The notes beneath the pieces are model-generated. The model worked only from the letters and a program-made list of their open reading frames with translations. It searched no databases and was not told where the DNA came from. From positions 299,001 through 363,000 of the forward strand of contig CAHIKZ030005210.1 in assembly GCA_903632075.3 (NCBI GenBank): a stretch of 64,000 nucleotides of DNA. The letters run 5' to 3'. This stretch comes from Acanthosepion pharaonis (lineage: Eukaryota; Mollusca; Cephalopoda; Sepiida; Sepiidae). The position numbers and the translations under genes were made by a program. Shown here piece by piece: positions 1 to 13,506 of the stretch; the first letter of the stretch is position 1; every line of letters begins with the position of its first letter.

Positions 1-1160
1 TGGATTTGGATCGGATTCGTCTTTGTTCTTTAAAATTTGGTCGCTACATTCTCCAACCGTAATATATCCTTTTAAAAATTTGGAGAGTTGTTGCTATGTT
101 TCCAATAGTTATTTGATTTGGATCTTCGTCTTTGTTCATTTGGTCGCTATCATTCTCCAACCGTAATATATCCTTTTAAAATTCTGAGAGAGTTGTTGCT
201 ATGTTTCCAATAGTTATTTGGATTTGGATCTTTGTCTTTGTTCATTTGGTCGTATACATTCTTGCTAAACCGTAATATATCCTTAAAATTCTGAGAGTTA
301 TTTTTTCCAATAGTTATTTGGATTTGGGATTCGTCTTTGTTCATTTGGTATTTGACATTCTCCAACCGTAATATATCCTTAAAAATTCTGAGAGTTGTTG
401 CCATGTTTCCAATAGTTATTTGATTTGGATCTTCGTCTTTTGTTCATTTGGTCGCTACATTCTCAAACTGTAATATATCCTTTAAAAATTTGAGAGTTGT
501 TGCCATGTTTCCAATAGTTATTTGGATTTGATTCGTCTTGTTCATTTGGTCGCTACATTCTCCAACCGTAATATATCCTTTTTAAAAATTTGAGAGTTGT
601 TGCTATGTTTCCAATAGTTATTTGATTTGATCTTTCGTCTTTGTTCATTTGGTCGCTACATTCTCCAACCGTAATATATCCTTTAAAAATTCTGAGAGTT
701 GTTGCCATGTTTCCAATAGTTATTTGGATTTGATCTTTCGTCTTTGTTCATTTTGTCGCAAATACATTCTCCAACCTGAGAGTAATATATCCATTAAAAT
801 TCTGAGAGTTGTTGCCATGTTTCCTTTAAAATGAGAGTTATTTGGATTTGGATCTTCGTCTTTGTTCATTTGGTCGCTTAAGCATTCTCCAACTGTAATA
901 TATCCTTTAAAAATTTGAGAGTTGTTGCCATGTTTCCATTAGTTATTTGATTTGGATCTTCGTTTTGTTCATTTGGTTGCTACATTTTCCCAACCGTAAT
1001 ATATCCTTTAAAATTTGGAGAGTTGTTGCCATGTTTCCAATAGTTATTTGATTTGATCTTTCGTCTTTGTTCATTTGGTCGCTACATTCTCCAAACCGTA
1101 AATATATCCTTTAAAAATTTGAGAGTTGTTGCCATGTTTCCAATAGTTATTTGGATTTGA

Positions 1161-1204
1161 TCCGTATTATATCGTCTTGTTCATTTGGATTTGCGTCTTG
1201 TCTA
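1161..1204 (+). repeat. Scrambled monomer
   Basis: A CGTATTATATCG segment lies between GATC and CTTGTTCATTTGG, and a second GGATTTGCGTCTTG copy replaces the usual GGTCGC. All pieces resemble parts of the monomer in the same orientation. Confidence 0.75.
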
Positions 1205-1834
1205 CATTCTCCAACCGTAATATATCCTTTAAAAATTTGAGAGTTGTTGCCATGTTTCCAATAGTTATTTGGATTTTGATCTTCGTCTTTTGTTCATTTG
1301 GTCGCCACATTCTCCAACCGTAATATATCCTTTAAAATTTGAGTGTTGTTGCCATGTTTCCAATAGTTATTTGATTTGATCTTTCGTCTTTGTTCATTTG
1401 GTCGCCAAGTATTCTCCAAACCATAATATATCCTTTAAAAATTCTGAGAGTTGGTTGCTATGTTTCCAATAGTTATTTGGATTTGGATTCTGTCTTTGTT
1501 CATTTGTCATTTATTCTCCAACCGTAATATATCCTTAAAAAAATTTGAGAGTTGCCATGTTTCCAATAGTTATTTGATTTGATCTTGTTTTGTTCATTTG
1601 GTTTCCTCCAACCGTAAATATATCCTTTAAAAATTTGAGTTGTTGCCATGTTTCCAATAGTTATTTGATTTGGATCTTCGTCTTTGTTCATTTGGTCGCT
1701 ACATTCTCCAAACCGTATTATATCCTTTAAAATTCTAGTTGTTGACATGTTTCAATAGTTATTTGATTTGGATCTTCGTCTTTGTTCATTTGGTCGCTAC
1801 ATTCTCCAAACTGCAATATATCCTTTAAAATTTG

Positions 1835-1892
1835 AGAGAGTTGATGATCTTCATTTTCCAATAGTTATTTGATTTGAGCTGCTGATCTTTTT
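1835..1892 (+). repeat. Scrambled monomer
   Basis: GAGAGAG is followed by TTGATGATCTTCATTTTCC in place of TTGTTGCCATGTTTCC. The next GATTTGGATC is interrupted by GAGCTGCT. This is likely local slippage or a low-accuracy stretch. Confidence 0.7.
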
Positions 1893-2555
1893 GTTCATTT
1901 GTCGCTACATTTCTCCAACCGTAATATATCCTCCAAAAAATTTGAGAGTTGTTTGCCATGTTTCCAATTTAGTTATTTGGATTTGAATCTTCGTCTTTGT
2001 TCATTTGGTCGCTACATTCTCCAACCGTAATATATCCTTAAAAAAAATTTGAGAGTTGTTGCCATGTTTCAATAGTTATTTGATTTGGATCTTTCGTCTT
2101 TGTTCATTTGGTCGTTACATTCTCCAACCGTAATATATCCTTTAAAATTCTGAGAGTTGCTGCTATGTTTCCAATAGTTATTTGATTTGGATTTGTCTTT
2201 GTTCTTTTTTTTCATTTGGCGCTACATTCTCCAACCGTAATATATCCTTTAAAAAATTGAGAGAGTTGCCATGTTTCCAATAGTTATTTTGATTTGATCT
2301 TCGTCTTGTTCATTAGGTCGCTACATTCTCCAAACCGTAATATATCCTTTAAAATTTGAGAGTTGTTGCCATGTTTCCAATAGTTATTTGGATTTGATCT
2401 TCGTCTTTGTTCATTTGGTCGCTACATTCTCCAACCGTAATATATCCTTTAAAATTTGAGAGTTGCTGCCATGTTTCCAATAGTTATTTGATTTGGATCT
2501 TCGTCTTTGTTCATTTGGTCGCTACATTCTCCAAACCGTAATATATCCTTTAAAA

Positions 2556-2642
2556 TTATTTGAGAGTTGTCATTTGGTGCCATGTTTCCAATAGTATATT
2601 TGATTTGAGTTGTTTCGTCTTGTTCATTTCGTCTTTGTTCAC
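2556..2642 (+). repeat. Scrambled monomer with internal duplication
   Basis: TTATTTGAGAG replaces the normal A-tract junction, and a TCATTTGG piece sits inside the GTTGTTGCC segment. TTCGTCTTGTTC is then followed by a second TCGTCTTTGTTC before ACATTCTCC. The GGTCGCT part is missing. Confidence 0.75.
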
Positions 2643-4610
2643 ATTCTCCAACCGTAAATATATCCTTTAAAAATTTGAGAGTTGCCATGTTTCCAATAGT
2701 TATTTGGATTTGGATCTTCGTCTTTGTTCATTTGGTCGCTACATTCTCCAACCGTAATATATCCTTTAAAAAATTTGAGAGTTGTTGCCATGTTTCCAAT
2801 AGTTATTTGATTTGGATCTTCGTTTTGTTCATTTGGTCGCTACATTCTCCAACCGTAATATATCCTTTTAAAAATTTGAGAGTTGTTGCCATATTTCCAA
2901 TAGTTATTTGGATTGGATCTTCGTCTTGTTCATTTGGTCGCTACATTCTCCAACCGTAATATATCCTTTAAAATTTCTGAGTTGTTGCCATGTTTCCAAT
3001 AGTTATTTGATTTGGATCTTTCGTCTTGTTCATTTGGTCGCTACATTCTCCAACCGTAATATATCCTTTAAAAATTCAGAGTGTTGTTGCCATGTTTCCA
3101 AGTTATTTAAAAATTTGGATTTGGATCTTCGTGTCTTGTTCATTTGGTCGCTAAGCATTCTCCAACCGTAATATATCCTTTAAAAATTCTGAGAGTTGTT
3201 GCCATGTTTCCAATATTTATTTGATTTGATCTTCGTCTTTGTTCATTTGGTCGCTACATTCTCCAACCGTATATATCCTTTAAAAATTCTGAGAGTTGTT
3301 GCCATGTTTCCATAGTTATTTGGATTTGGATCTTCGTCTTTGTTCATTTGGTCGCCACATTCTCCAAACCGTAATATATCCTTTAAAAATTCTGAGAGTT
3401 GTTGCTATGTTCCAATAGTTATTTGGATTTGGATCTTCGTCTTTTTGTTCATTTGGTCGCTACATTCTCCAACTGTAATATATCCTTTAAAAATTTGAGA
3501 GTTGTTGCCATGTTTCCAATAGTTATTTGATTTGATCTTCGTCTTTGTTCATTTGGTCGCTACATTCTCCAACCGTAATATATCCTTTAAAAATTTGAGA
3601 GTTGTTGCTATGTTTCAATAGTTATTTGGATTTGATCTTCGTCTTTTGTTCATTTGGTCGCTACATTCTCCAACTGTAATATATCCTTTAAAAAATTTGA
3701 GAGTTGTTGCCATGTTTCCAATAGTTATTTGATTGGGATCTTCGTCTTTGTTCATTTGGTCGCTACATTCTCCAACCGTAATATATCCTTTAAAAATTTG
3801 AGAGTTGTTGCTATGTTTCCAATAGTTATTTGGATTTGGATCTTCGTCTTTGTTCATTTGGTCGCACATTCTCCAACCGTAATATATCCTTTAAAATTCT
3901 GAGAGTTGTTGCCATGTTTCAAGAAGTTATTTGATTTGGATCTTCGTCTTTGTTCATTTTGGTCGCTACATTCTCCAACCGTAATATATCCTTTAAAAAT
4001 TTTGAGAGTTGTTGCCATGTTTCCAATAGTTATTTGATTTGGATCTTCGTCTTGTTCATTTGGTCGCTACAGCATTCTCAAACCGTAATATATCCTTTAA
4101 AATTCTGAGAGTTGTTGCCATGTTTCCAATAGTTATTTGGATTTGGACTTCGTCTTTGTTCATTTGGTCTCACATTCTCCAACCGTAATATATCCTTAAA
4201 ATTCTGAATGTTGTTGCCATGTTTCCAATAGTTATTTGATTTGGATCTTCGTCTTTTGTTCATTTGGTCGTTACATTCTCCAACCGTAATATATCCTTTA
4301 AAAATTTGAGAGTTGCTGCCATGTTTCCAATAGTTATTTGGATTTGGATCTTCGTCTTTGTTCATTTGGTCGCTACATTCTCCAACCGTAATATATCCTT
4401 TAAAAATTCTTGAGAGTTGTTGCCATGTTTCCAATAGTTATTTGATTTGGATCTTCGTCTTTGTTCATTTCCATTTTACATTCTCCAACCGTAATATATC
4501 CTTTAAAAATTTGAGAGTTGTTGCCATGTTTCCAATAGTTATTTGATTTGATCTTCGTCTTTGTTCATTTGGTCGCTACATTCTCCAACCGTAATATATC
4601 CTTTAAAATT

Positions 4611-4632
4611 TGAGAGATACAAGAGAGAGTTG
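4611..4632 (+). repeat. Small insertion in a monomer
   Basis: GAGAGTTGTTGCC is replaced by TGAGAGATACAAGAGAGAGTTGCC, a purine-rich expansion of the GAGAG motif not seen in neighbouring units. Confidence 0.7.
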
Positions 4633-7600
4633 CCATGTTTCCAATAGTTATTTGGATTTGGATCTTCGTCTTTGTTCATTTGGTCGCTACATTTTCTCCA
4701 AACCGTAATATATCCTTTAAAAATTTGAGAGTTGTTGCCATGTTTCCAATAGTTATTTGGATTTGGATTCGTCTTGTTCATTTGGTCGCTACATTCTCCA
4801 ACCGTAATATATCCTGCAAAAATTTTGAGAGTTGTTGCCATGTTTCCAATAGTTATTTGGATTTGATTCGTCTTTGTTCATTTGGTCGCTAGCATTCTCC
4901 AACCGTAATATATCCTTTAAAAAATTTGAGAGTTGTTGCCATGTTTCCAATAGTTATTTGGATTTGGATCTTCGTCTTTGTTCATTTGGTCGCTACATTC
5001 TCCAACCATAATATATCCTTTTAAAAAATTTGAGAGTTGTTGCCATGTTTCCAATAGTTATTTGGATTTGATCTTCGTCTTTGTTCATTTGGTCGCTACA
5101 TTCTCCAACCGTAATATATCATTTAAAAATTTGAGAGTTGCTGCTATGTTTCCAATAGTTATTTGATTTGATTTCGTCTTTGTTCATTTGGTCGCTACAT
5201 TCCAAAACGTAATATATCCTTTAAAAATTTGAGAGTTGTTGCCATGTTTCCAATAGTTATTTGGATTTGATCTTCGTCTTTGTTCATTTGGTCGCTACAT
5301 TCTCCAACCGTAATATATCCTTTTTTAAAATTTGAGAGTTGTTGCTATGTTTCAATAGTTATTTGGATTTGATCTTCGTCTTTGTTCATTTGGTCGCTAC
5401 ATTCTCCAACCGTAATATATCCTTTTAAAAAATCTGAGAGTTGTTGCCATGTTTCCAATAGTTATTTTGATTTGGATCTTCGTCTTTGTTCATTTGGTCG
5501 CTACATTCTCCAACCGTAATATATCCTTTAAAATTTTGAGAGTCACATGTTTCCAATAGTTATTTGGATGGGATTCGTCTTTGTTCATTTGGTCGCTACA
5601 TTCTCCAACCGTAATATATCCTTTAAAAATTGAGAGTTGTTGCTATGTTTCCAATAGTTATTTGGATTTGACTTTCGTCTTTGTTCATTTGGTCGCTACA
5701 TTCTCCAACCGTAATATATCCTTTAAAATTTGAGAGTTGTTGCCATGTTTCCAATAGTTATTTGGATTTGATCTTCGTCTTGTTCATTTGGTCGCCACAT
5801 TCTCCAACCGTAATATATCCTTAAAAAATTTTGAGAGTTGTTGCCATGTTTCCAATAGTTATTTGGATTTGATCTTCGTCTTTGTTCATTTTGTCGCTAC
5901 ATTCTCCAACTGTAATATATCCTTTAAAAATTTGAGAGTTGTTGCCATGTTTCCAATAGTTATTTGGATTTGATCTTCGTCTTTTGTTCATTTGGTCGCC
6001 ACATTCTCCAACCGTAATATATCCTTTAAAATTTTGAGAGTTGTTGCCATGTTTGGGTTAGTTATTTGATTTGGATTCGTCTTGTTCATTTGGTCGCCAC
6101 ATTCTCCAACCGTAATATATCCTTTAAAATTTGAGAGTTGTTGCCTATGTTTCCAATAGTTATTTGGATTTGATCTTCGTCTTTGTTCATTTGGTCGCTA
6201 CATTCTCCAACCGTAATATATCCTTTAAAATTTTGAGAGTTGTTGCTATGTTTCCAATAGTTATTTGGATTTGGATCTTCGTCTTTGTTCATTTGGTCGC
6301 TACATTCTCCAACCGTAATATATCCTTTTTAAAATTTGAGAGTTGTTGCCATGTTTCCAATAGTTATTTGGATTTGGATCTTCGTCTTGTTCATTTGGTC
6401 GCTACATTCTCCAACCGTAATATATCCTTTAAAATTTGAGAGTTGTTGCCATGTTTCCAATAGTTATTTGGATTTGGATCTTCGTCTTTGTTCATTTGGT
6501 CGCTACATTCTCCAACTGTAATATATCCTTTAAAAATTTGAGAGTTGTTGCCATGTTTCCAATAGTTATTTGGATTTGGATCTTCGTCTTTGTTCATTTG
6601 GTCGCTACATTCTCCAAACCGTAATATATCCTTTAAAATTTGAGAGTTGTTGCCATGTTTCCAATAGTTATTTGATTTGGATCTTCGTCTTTGTTCATTT
6701 GGTCGCTACATTCTCCAACCGTAATATATCCTTTAAAAATTTGAGAGTTGTTGCCATGTTTCCAATAGTTATTTGGATTTGGATCTTCGTCTTTGTTCAT
6801 TTGGTCGCTACATTCTCCAACCGTAATATATCCTTTAAAAATTTGAGAGTTGTTGCTATGTTTCCAATAGTTATTTGGATTTGATCTTCGTCTTTGTTCA
6901 TTTGGTCGCTACATTCTCCAAACCGTAATATATCCTTTAAAAATTGAGAGTTGTTGTAATGTTTCCAATAGTTATTTGGATTTGATCTTCGTCTTTGTTC
7001 ATTTGGTCGCCACATTCTCCAACCGTAATATATCCTTAAAAAATTTGAGAGTTGTTGCCATGTTTCCAATAGTTATTTGGATTTGATCTTCGTCTTTGTT
7101 CATTTGGTCGCCACATTCTCCAACCGTAATATATCCTTTAAAATTTGAGAGTTGTTGCCATGTTTCCAATAGTTATTTGGATTTGATCTTTCGTCTTTGT
7201 TCATTTGGTCGCTACATTCTCCAACCGTAATATATCCTTTAAAATTCTGAGAGTTGTTGCCATGTTTCCAATAGTTATTTGGATTTGGATCTTCGTCTTT
7301 GTTCATTTGGTCGCTACATTCTCCAACCGTAATATATCCTTTAAAATTCTGAGAGTTGTTGCCATGTTTCCAATAGTTATTTTGATTTGGATCTTCGTCT
7401 TTGTTCATTTGGTCGCTACATTCTCCAACCGTAATATATCCTTTAAAAATTTGAGAGTTGTTGCCATGTTTCCAATAGTTATTTGATTTGATCTTCGTCT
7501 TTGTTCATTTGGTCGCTACATTCTCCAAACCGTAATATATCCTTTAAAATTTGAGTTGTTGCCATGTTTCCAATAGTTATTTGGATTTGATTCGTCTTTG

Positions 7601-7939
7601 TTCATTTGGTCGCTACATTCTCCAACCGTAATATATCCTTTAAAATTCTGAGTGTTGTTGCCATGTTTCCAATAGTTATTTGATTTGGATCTTCGTCTTT
7701 GTTCATTTGGTCGCTACATTCTCCAACCGTAATATATCCTTTAAAAAATTCTGAGAGTTGTTGCTATGTTTCCAATAGTTATTTGGATTTGGATCTTCGT
7801 CTTTGTTCATTTGGTCGCTACATTCTCCAACTGTAATATATCCTTTAAAATTCTGAGAGTTGTTGCCATGTTTCCAATAGTTATTTGGATTTGGTTCGTC
7901 TTTGTTCATTTGGTACATTCTCCAACCGTAATATATCCT

Positions 7940-7990
7940 TTATTTCCATTAATGGATTGTTTGAGAGTCGTTCTTGTTTCATTTGGTTTG
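7940..7990 (+). repeat. Monomer with a segment not obviously derived from the satellite
   Basis: After ATATATCC the A-tract is absent. The sequence instead holds a perfect 10-bp palindrome, CCATTAATGG, at 7946-7955, then ATTGTTTGAGAGTCG and TTCTTGTTTCATTTGG. Part could descend from the CCATTAG variant found in the outer zones, but the palindrome does not match any consensus segment. It is too short to assign to a mobile element. Confidence 0.65.
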
Positions 7991-9880
7991 GATTTGGATT
8001 CGTCTTTGTTCATTTGGTCGCGACATTCTCCAACCGTAATATATCCTTTAAAATTTGAGAGTTGTTGCCATGTTTCCATTAGTTATTTGATTTGGATCTT
8101 CGTCTTTGTTCATTTGGTCGCTACATTCTCCAACCGTAATATATCCTTTAAAAATTCTGAGAGTTGTTGCTATGTTTCCAATAGTTATTTGGATTTGGAT
8201 CTTCGTCTTGTTCATTTGGTCGCTACATTCTCCAACCGTAATATATCCTTTAAAAATTTGAGAGTTGCTGCTATGTTTCCAATAGTTATTTGGATTTGGA
8301 TCTTCGTCTTTGTTCATTTGGTCGCTACATTCTCCAACCGTAATATATCCTTTAAAAAATTTGAGAGTTGTTCATTTGCCATGTTTCCAATAGTTATTTG
8401 ATTTGGATCAAGTTCGTTTGTTCATTTGGTCGCTACATTCTCCAACTGTAATATATCCTTTAAAATTCTGAGAGTTGTTGCCATGTTTCCAATAGTTATT
8501 TGATTTGGATCTTCGTCTTTGTTCATTTGGTCGCTACATTCTCCAACCGTAATATATCCTTTAAAATTTGAGAGTTGTTGCCATGTTTCCAATAGTTATT
8601 TGGATTTGGATCTTCGTCTTTGTTCATTTGGTCGCTACATTCTCCAACCGTAATATATCCTTTAAAAATTTGAGAGTTGTTGCCATGTTTCCAATTAGTT
8701 ATTTGGATTTGGATCTTCGTCTTTGTTCATTTGGTCGCTACATTCTCCAAACCGTAATATATCCTTAAAAATTCTGAGAGTTGTTGTATGTTTCCAATAG
8801 TTATTTGATTTGGATCTTCGTCTTTGTTCATTTGGTCGCTACATTCTCCAACCGTAATATATCCTTTAAAAATTTGAATGTTGTTGTTATGTTGTTTCCA
8901 ATAGTTATTGGATTTGGATCTTCGTCTTTGTTCATTTGGTCGCTACATTCTCCAACCGTAATATATCCTTTAAAATTTGAGAGTTGTTGCTATGTTTCCA
9001 ATAGTTATTTGGATTTTGATCTTCGTCTTTTGTTCATTTGGTCGCTACATTCTCCAACCGTAATATATCCTTTAAAAATTTGAGAGTTGTTGCCATGTTT
9101 CCAATAGTTATTTGGATTTGATCTTCGTCTTTGTTCATTTGGTCGCTACATTCTCCAACCGTAATATATCCTTTAAAAATTTGAGAGTTGTTGCCATGTT
9201 TCCAATAGTTATTTGATTTGGATCTTCGTCTTTGTTCATTTGGTCGCTACATTCTCCAACCGTAATATATCCTTTAAAATTTTGAGAGTTGTTGCCATGT
9301 TTCCAATAGTTATTTGGATTTGGATCTTCGTCTTTGTTCATTTGGTCGCTACATTCTCCAACCGTAATATATCCTTAAAAATTTGAGAGTCGTTGCCATG
9401 TTTCAATAGTTATTTGATTTGATCTTCGTCTTTGTTCATTTGGTCGCTACATTCTCCAACCGTAATATATCCTTTAAAAAATTTGAGAGTTGTTGCTATG
9501 TTTCCAATAGTTATTTGGATTTGGATCTTCGTCTTGTTCATTTGGTCGCTACATTCTCCAACCGTAATATATCCTTTAAAATTCTGAGAGTTGTTTGCCA
9601 TGTTTCCAATAGTTATTTGGATTTGATCTTCGTCTTTGTTCATTTGGTCGCTACATTCTCCAACCGTAATATATCCTTTAAAATTCTGAGAGTTGTTGCC
9701 ATGTTTCCAATAGTTATTTGGATTTGGATCTTCGTCTTTGTTCATTTGGTCGCTACATTCTCCAACCGTAATATATCCTTTAAAAATTCTGAGAGTTGTT
9801 GCTATGTTTCCAATAGTTATTTGGATTTGATCTTCGTCTTTGTTCATTTGGTCGTTACATTCTCCAACCGTAATATATCC

Positions 9881-9908
9881 AAAAAAATTTTTTCCAATAA
9901 GAAGATTT
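9881..9908 (+). repeat. A/T-rich insertion at the A-tract
   Basis: The TTTAAAAATT tract is replaced by AAAAAAATTTTTTCC followed by AATAAGAAGATTTGAGAG. The unit is longer than normal and ends one strand's repeat-derived open frame. Confidence 0.7.
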
Positions 9909-10570
9909 GAGAGTTGTTGCCATGTTTCCAATAGTTATTTGGATTTGAGATCTTCGTCTTTGTTCATTTGGTCGCCAGCATTCTCCAACCGTATATATCC
10001 TTTAAAATTTTGAGAGTTGTTGCTATGTTTCCAATAGTTATTTGGATTTGGATCTTCGTCTTTGTTCATTTGGTCGCTACATTCTCCAAACTGTAATATA
10101 TCCTTTAAAAATTCTGAGAGTTGTTGCCATGTTTCCAATAGTTATTTGGATTTTGGATCTTCGTCTTTGTTCATTTGGTCGCCACATTCTCCAACTGTAA
10201 TATATCCTTTAAAATTTGAGAGTTGTTGCCATGTTTCCAATAGTTATTTGATTTGGATCTTCGTCTTTGTTCATTTGGTCGCTACATTCTCCAACCGTAA
10301 TATATCCTTTAAAAATTTGAGAGTTGTTGCCATGTTTCCAATAGTTATTTGATTTGGATCTTCGTCTTTGTTCATTTGGTCGCTACATTCTCCAACTGTA
10401 ATATATCCTTTAAAAATTCTGAGTGTTGTTGCCATGTTTCCAATAGTTATTGGATTTGGATCTTCGTCTTTGTTCATTTGGTCGCTACATTCTCCAACTG
10501 TAATATATCCTTTAAAAATTTGAGAGTTGTTGCCATGTTTCCAATAGTTATTTGGATTTGGATCTTCGTC

Positions 10571-10658
10571 TTGTCTTTTGGTTCATTTAATATATCCTTT
10601 CATTCTCAACCAATAGTTATTTGATATCCTTTTAAAAATTCATATGAGAGTTGAGTTG
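10571..10658 (+). repeat. Scrambled monomer pair
   Basis: TTCATTTAATATATCC joins the middle of one unit directly to the TATATCC segment, then CATTCTCAACCAATAG joins to the monomer end. GATATCC-TTTTAAAAATTCATATGAGAG follows. Landmarks appear out of order but all in plus orientation, as expected from repeated slippage or a chimeric consensus. Confidence 0.75.
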
Positions 10659-11729
10659 CCATGTTTCCAATAGTTATTTGGATTTGGATCTTCGTCTTTG
10701 TTCATTTGGTCGCTACATTCTCCAACCGTAATATATCCTTTAAAATTCTGAGAGTTGTTGCCATGTTTCCAATAGTTATTTGGATTTGGATCTTCGTCTT
10801 TGTTCATTTGGTCGCTACATTCTCCAACCGTAATATATCCTTTAAAAATTTGAGAGTTGTTGCCATGTTTCCAATAGTTATTTGGATTTGGATCTTCGTC
10901 TTTGTTCATTTGGTCGCTACATTCTCCAACCGTAATATATCCTTTAAAAATTTGAGAGTTGTTGCTATGTTTCCAATAGTTATTTGGATTTGGATCTTCG
11001 TCTTTGTTCATTTGGTCGCCACATTCTCCAACCGTAATATATCCTTTAAAAATTCTGAGAGTTGTTGCCATGTTTCCAATAGTTATTTGGATTTGGATCT
11101 TCGTCTTTGTTCATTTGGTCGCTACATTCTCCAACCGTAATATATCCTTTAAAAATTTGAGAGTTGTTGCCATGTTTCCAATAGTTATTTGGATTTGGAT
11201 CTTCGTCTTTGTTCATTTGGTCGCTACATTCTCCCAACCGTAATATATCCTTTAAAAATTCTGAGAGTTGTTGCCATGTTTCCAATAGTTATTTGGATTT
11301 GGATCTTCGTCTTTGTTCATTTGGTCGCTACATTCTCAAACCGTAATATATCATTTAAAAATTTGAGAGTTGTTGCCATGTTTCCAATAGTTATTTGGAT
11401 TTGGATCTTCGTCTTTGTTCATTTGGTCGCTTGCATTCTCCAACCGTAATATATCCTTTAAAAATTTTGAGAGTTGTTGCCATGTTTCCAATAGTTATTT
11501 GGATTTGGATCTTCGTCTTTGTTCATTTGGTCGCCACATTCTCCAAACCGTAATATATCCTTAAAAAAATTCTGAGAGTTGTTGCAATGTTTCCAAAGTT
11601 ATTTGGATTTGGATCTTCGTCTTTGTTCATTTGGTCGCTACATTCTCCAACCGTAATATATCCTTTAAAATTTGGAGAGTTGTTGCCGTGTTTCCAATAG
11701 TTATTTGATTTGGATCTTCGTCTTTGTTC

Positions 11730-11785
11730 ATTTTCATTTGTTCGTCATTTTTTGATTCGTCTTTGTTCATTTTCTCCAATTTCCA
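11730..11785 (+). repeat. Monomer with partial duplication of its TTCGTC segment
   Basis: TTCATTTTCATTTGTTCGTC is followed by a second ATTCGTCTTTGTTCATTT copy, then TCTCCAATTTCCAAACC. The GGTCGCTACA part is lost. Confidence 0.75.
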
Positions 11786-12318
11786 AACCGTAATATATCC
11801 TTTAAAATTTTGAATGTTGTTGCCATTTTTCCAATAGTTATTTGGATTTGGATCTTCGTCTTTGTTCATTTGGTCGCCAGCATTCTCCAAACCGTAATAT
11901 ATCCTTTAAAATTTGAGAGTTGCCATATGTTTCAATAGTTATTTGGATTGGATCTTCGTCTTTGTTCATTTGGTCGCTACATTCTCCAACCGTAATATAT
12001 CCTTTTAAAATTTTGAGTTGTTGCCATGTTTTCCAATAGTTATTTGGATTTGGATCTTCGTCTTTGTTCATTTGGTCGCCACATTCTCCAACCGTAATAT
12101 ATCCTTTAAAATTCTGAGAGTTGTTGCCATGTTTCCAATAGTTATTTGATTTGGATCTTCGTCTTTGTTCATTTGGTCGCTACAGTATTCTCAAACTGTA
12201 ATATATCCTTTAAAAATTCTGAGAGTTGTTGCCATGTTTCCAATAGTTATTTGGATTTGATCTTCGTCTTTGTTCATTTGGTCTACATTCTCCAACCGTA
12301 ATATATCCTTTTAAAAAT

Positions 12319-12417
12319 TCCAATAGTTATTTGAGAGTTGTTGTTCATTTTTCCAATAGTTATTTGGATTTGGAGAGTTTTGTGTTTTGTTCATTTGGTC
12401 GCTTTGTTCATTTGTTC
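12319..12417 (+). repeat. Scrambled monomer at the left zone to core border
   Basis: CCAATAGTTATTT appears twice within about 40 bp, with GAGAGTTGTTGTTCATTTTT between. GGATTTGGAGAG then runs into TTTTGTGTTTTGTTC, and GGTCGCT is followed by a second TTGTTCATTTG. Clean 103-bp periodicity begins soon after this block. Confidence 0.75.
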
Positions 12418-13489
12418 TCCAACCGTAATATATCCTTTAAAAAAATTTGAGAGTTGTTGCCATGTTTCCAATAGTTATTTGATTTGGATCTTCGTCTTTG
12501 TTCATTTGGTCGCTACATTCTCCAACCGTAATATATCCTTTAAAAAATTTGAGAGTTGTTGCCATGTTTCCAATAGTTATTTGGATTTGGATCTTCGTCT
12601 TTGTTCATTTGGTCGCTACATTCTCCAACCGTAATATATCCTTTAAAAATTCTGAATGTTGTTGCCATGTTTCCAATAGTTATTTGGATTTGGATCTTCG
12701 TCTTTGTTCATTTGGTCGCTACATTCTCCAACCGTAATATATCCTTTAAAAATTTGAGAGTTGTTGCCATGTTTCCAATAGTTATTTGGATTTGGATCTT
12801 CGTCTTTGTTCATTTGGTCGCTACATTCTCCAACCGTAATATATCCTTTAAAAATTCTGAGAGTTGTTGCCATGTTTCCAATAGTTATTTGGAATTGGAT
12901 CTTCGTCTTTGTTCATTTGGTCGCTACATTCTCCAACCGTAATATATCCTTTAAAAATTCTGAGAGTTGTTGCCATGTTTCCAATAGTTATTTGGATTTG
13001 GATCTTCGTCTTTGTTCATTTGGTCGCTACATTCTCCAACCGTAATATATCCTTTAAAAAATTCTGAGAGTTGTTGCCATGTTTCCAATAGTTATTTGGA
13101 TTTGGATCTTCGTCTTTGTTCATTTGGTCGCTACATTCTCCAACCGTAATATATCCTTTAAAAATTTGAGAGTTGTTGCCATGTTTCCAATAGTTATTTG
13201 GATTTGGATCTTCGTCTTTGTTCATTTGGTCGCTACATTCTCCAACCGTAATATATCCTTTAAAAATTCTGAGAGTTGTTGCCATGTTTCCAATAGTTAT
13301 TTGGATTTGGATCTTCGTCTTTGTTCATTTGGTCGCTACATTCTCCAACCGTAATATATCCTTTAAAAATTCTGAGAGTTGTTGCCATGTTTCCAATAGT
13401 TATTTGATTTGGATCTTCGTCTTTGTTCATTTGGTCGCTACATTCTCCAACCGTAATATATCCTTTTAAAAATTTGAGAGTTGTTGCCA

Positions 13490-13506
13490 TGTTACATTCT
13501 CCAAGT
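13490..13506 (+). repeat. Misplaced segment in a core monomer
   Basis: CATGTTTCCAATAG is replaced by CATGTTACATTCTCCAAG before TTATTTGG. A short piece of the CTACATTCTCCAA region sits where the monomer end should be, which looks like template switching between two places in the repeat. Confidence 0.75.

Larger units (their letters stand above)
1..12480 (+). repeat. Left degenerate zone of the satellite array
   Basis: Monomers here differ from the consensus by frequent one- and two-base indels and by recurrent substitutions. Common ones are GCTATG for GCCATG, CGCCAC for CGCTAC and AACTGTAAT for AACCGTAAT. Extra bases before CATTCTCC (such as AGCATTC) occur at about 885, 3150, 4070, 4889, 9976 and 11878. 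Several units are scrambled. Variation is heaviest in the first 5 kb and eases gradually. The border with the core is a gradient, so the end coordinate is approximate. Confidence 0.85.
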
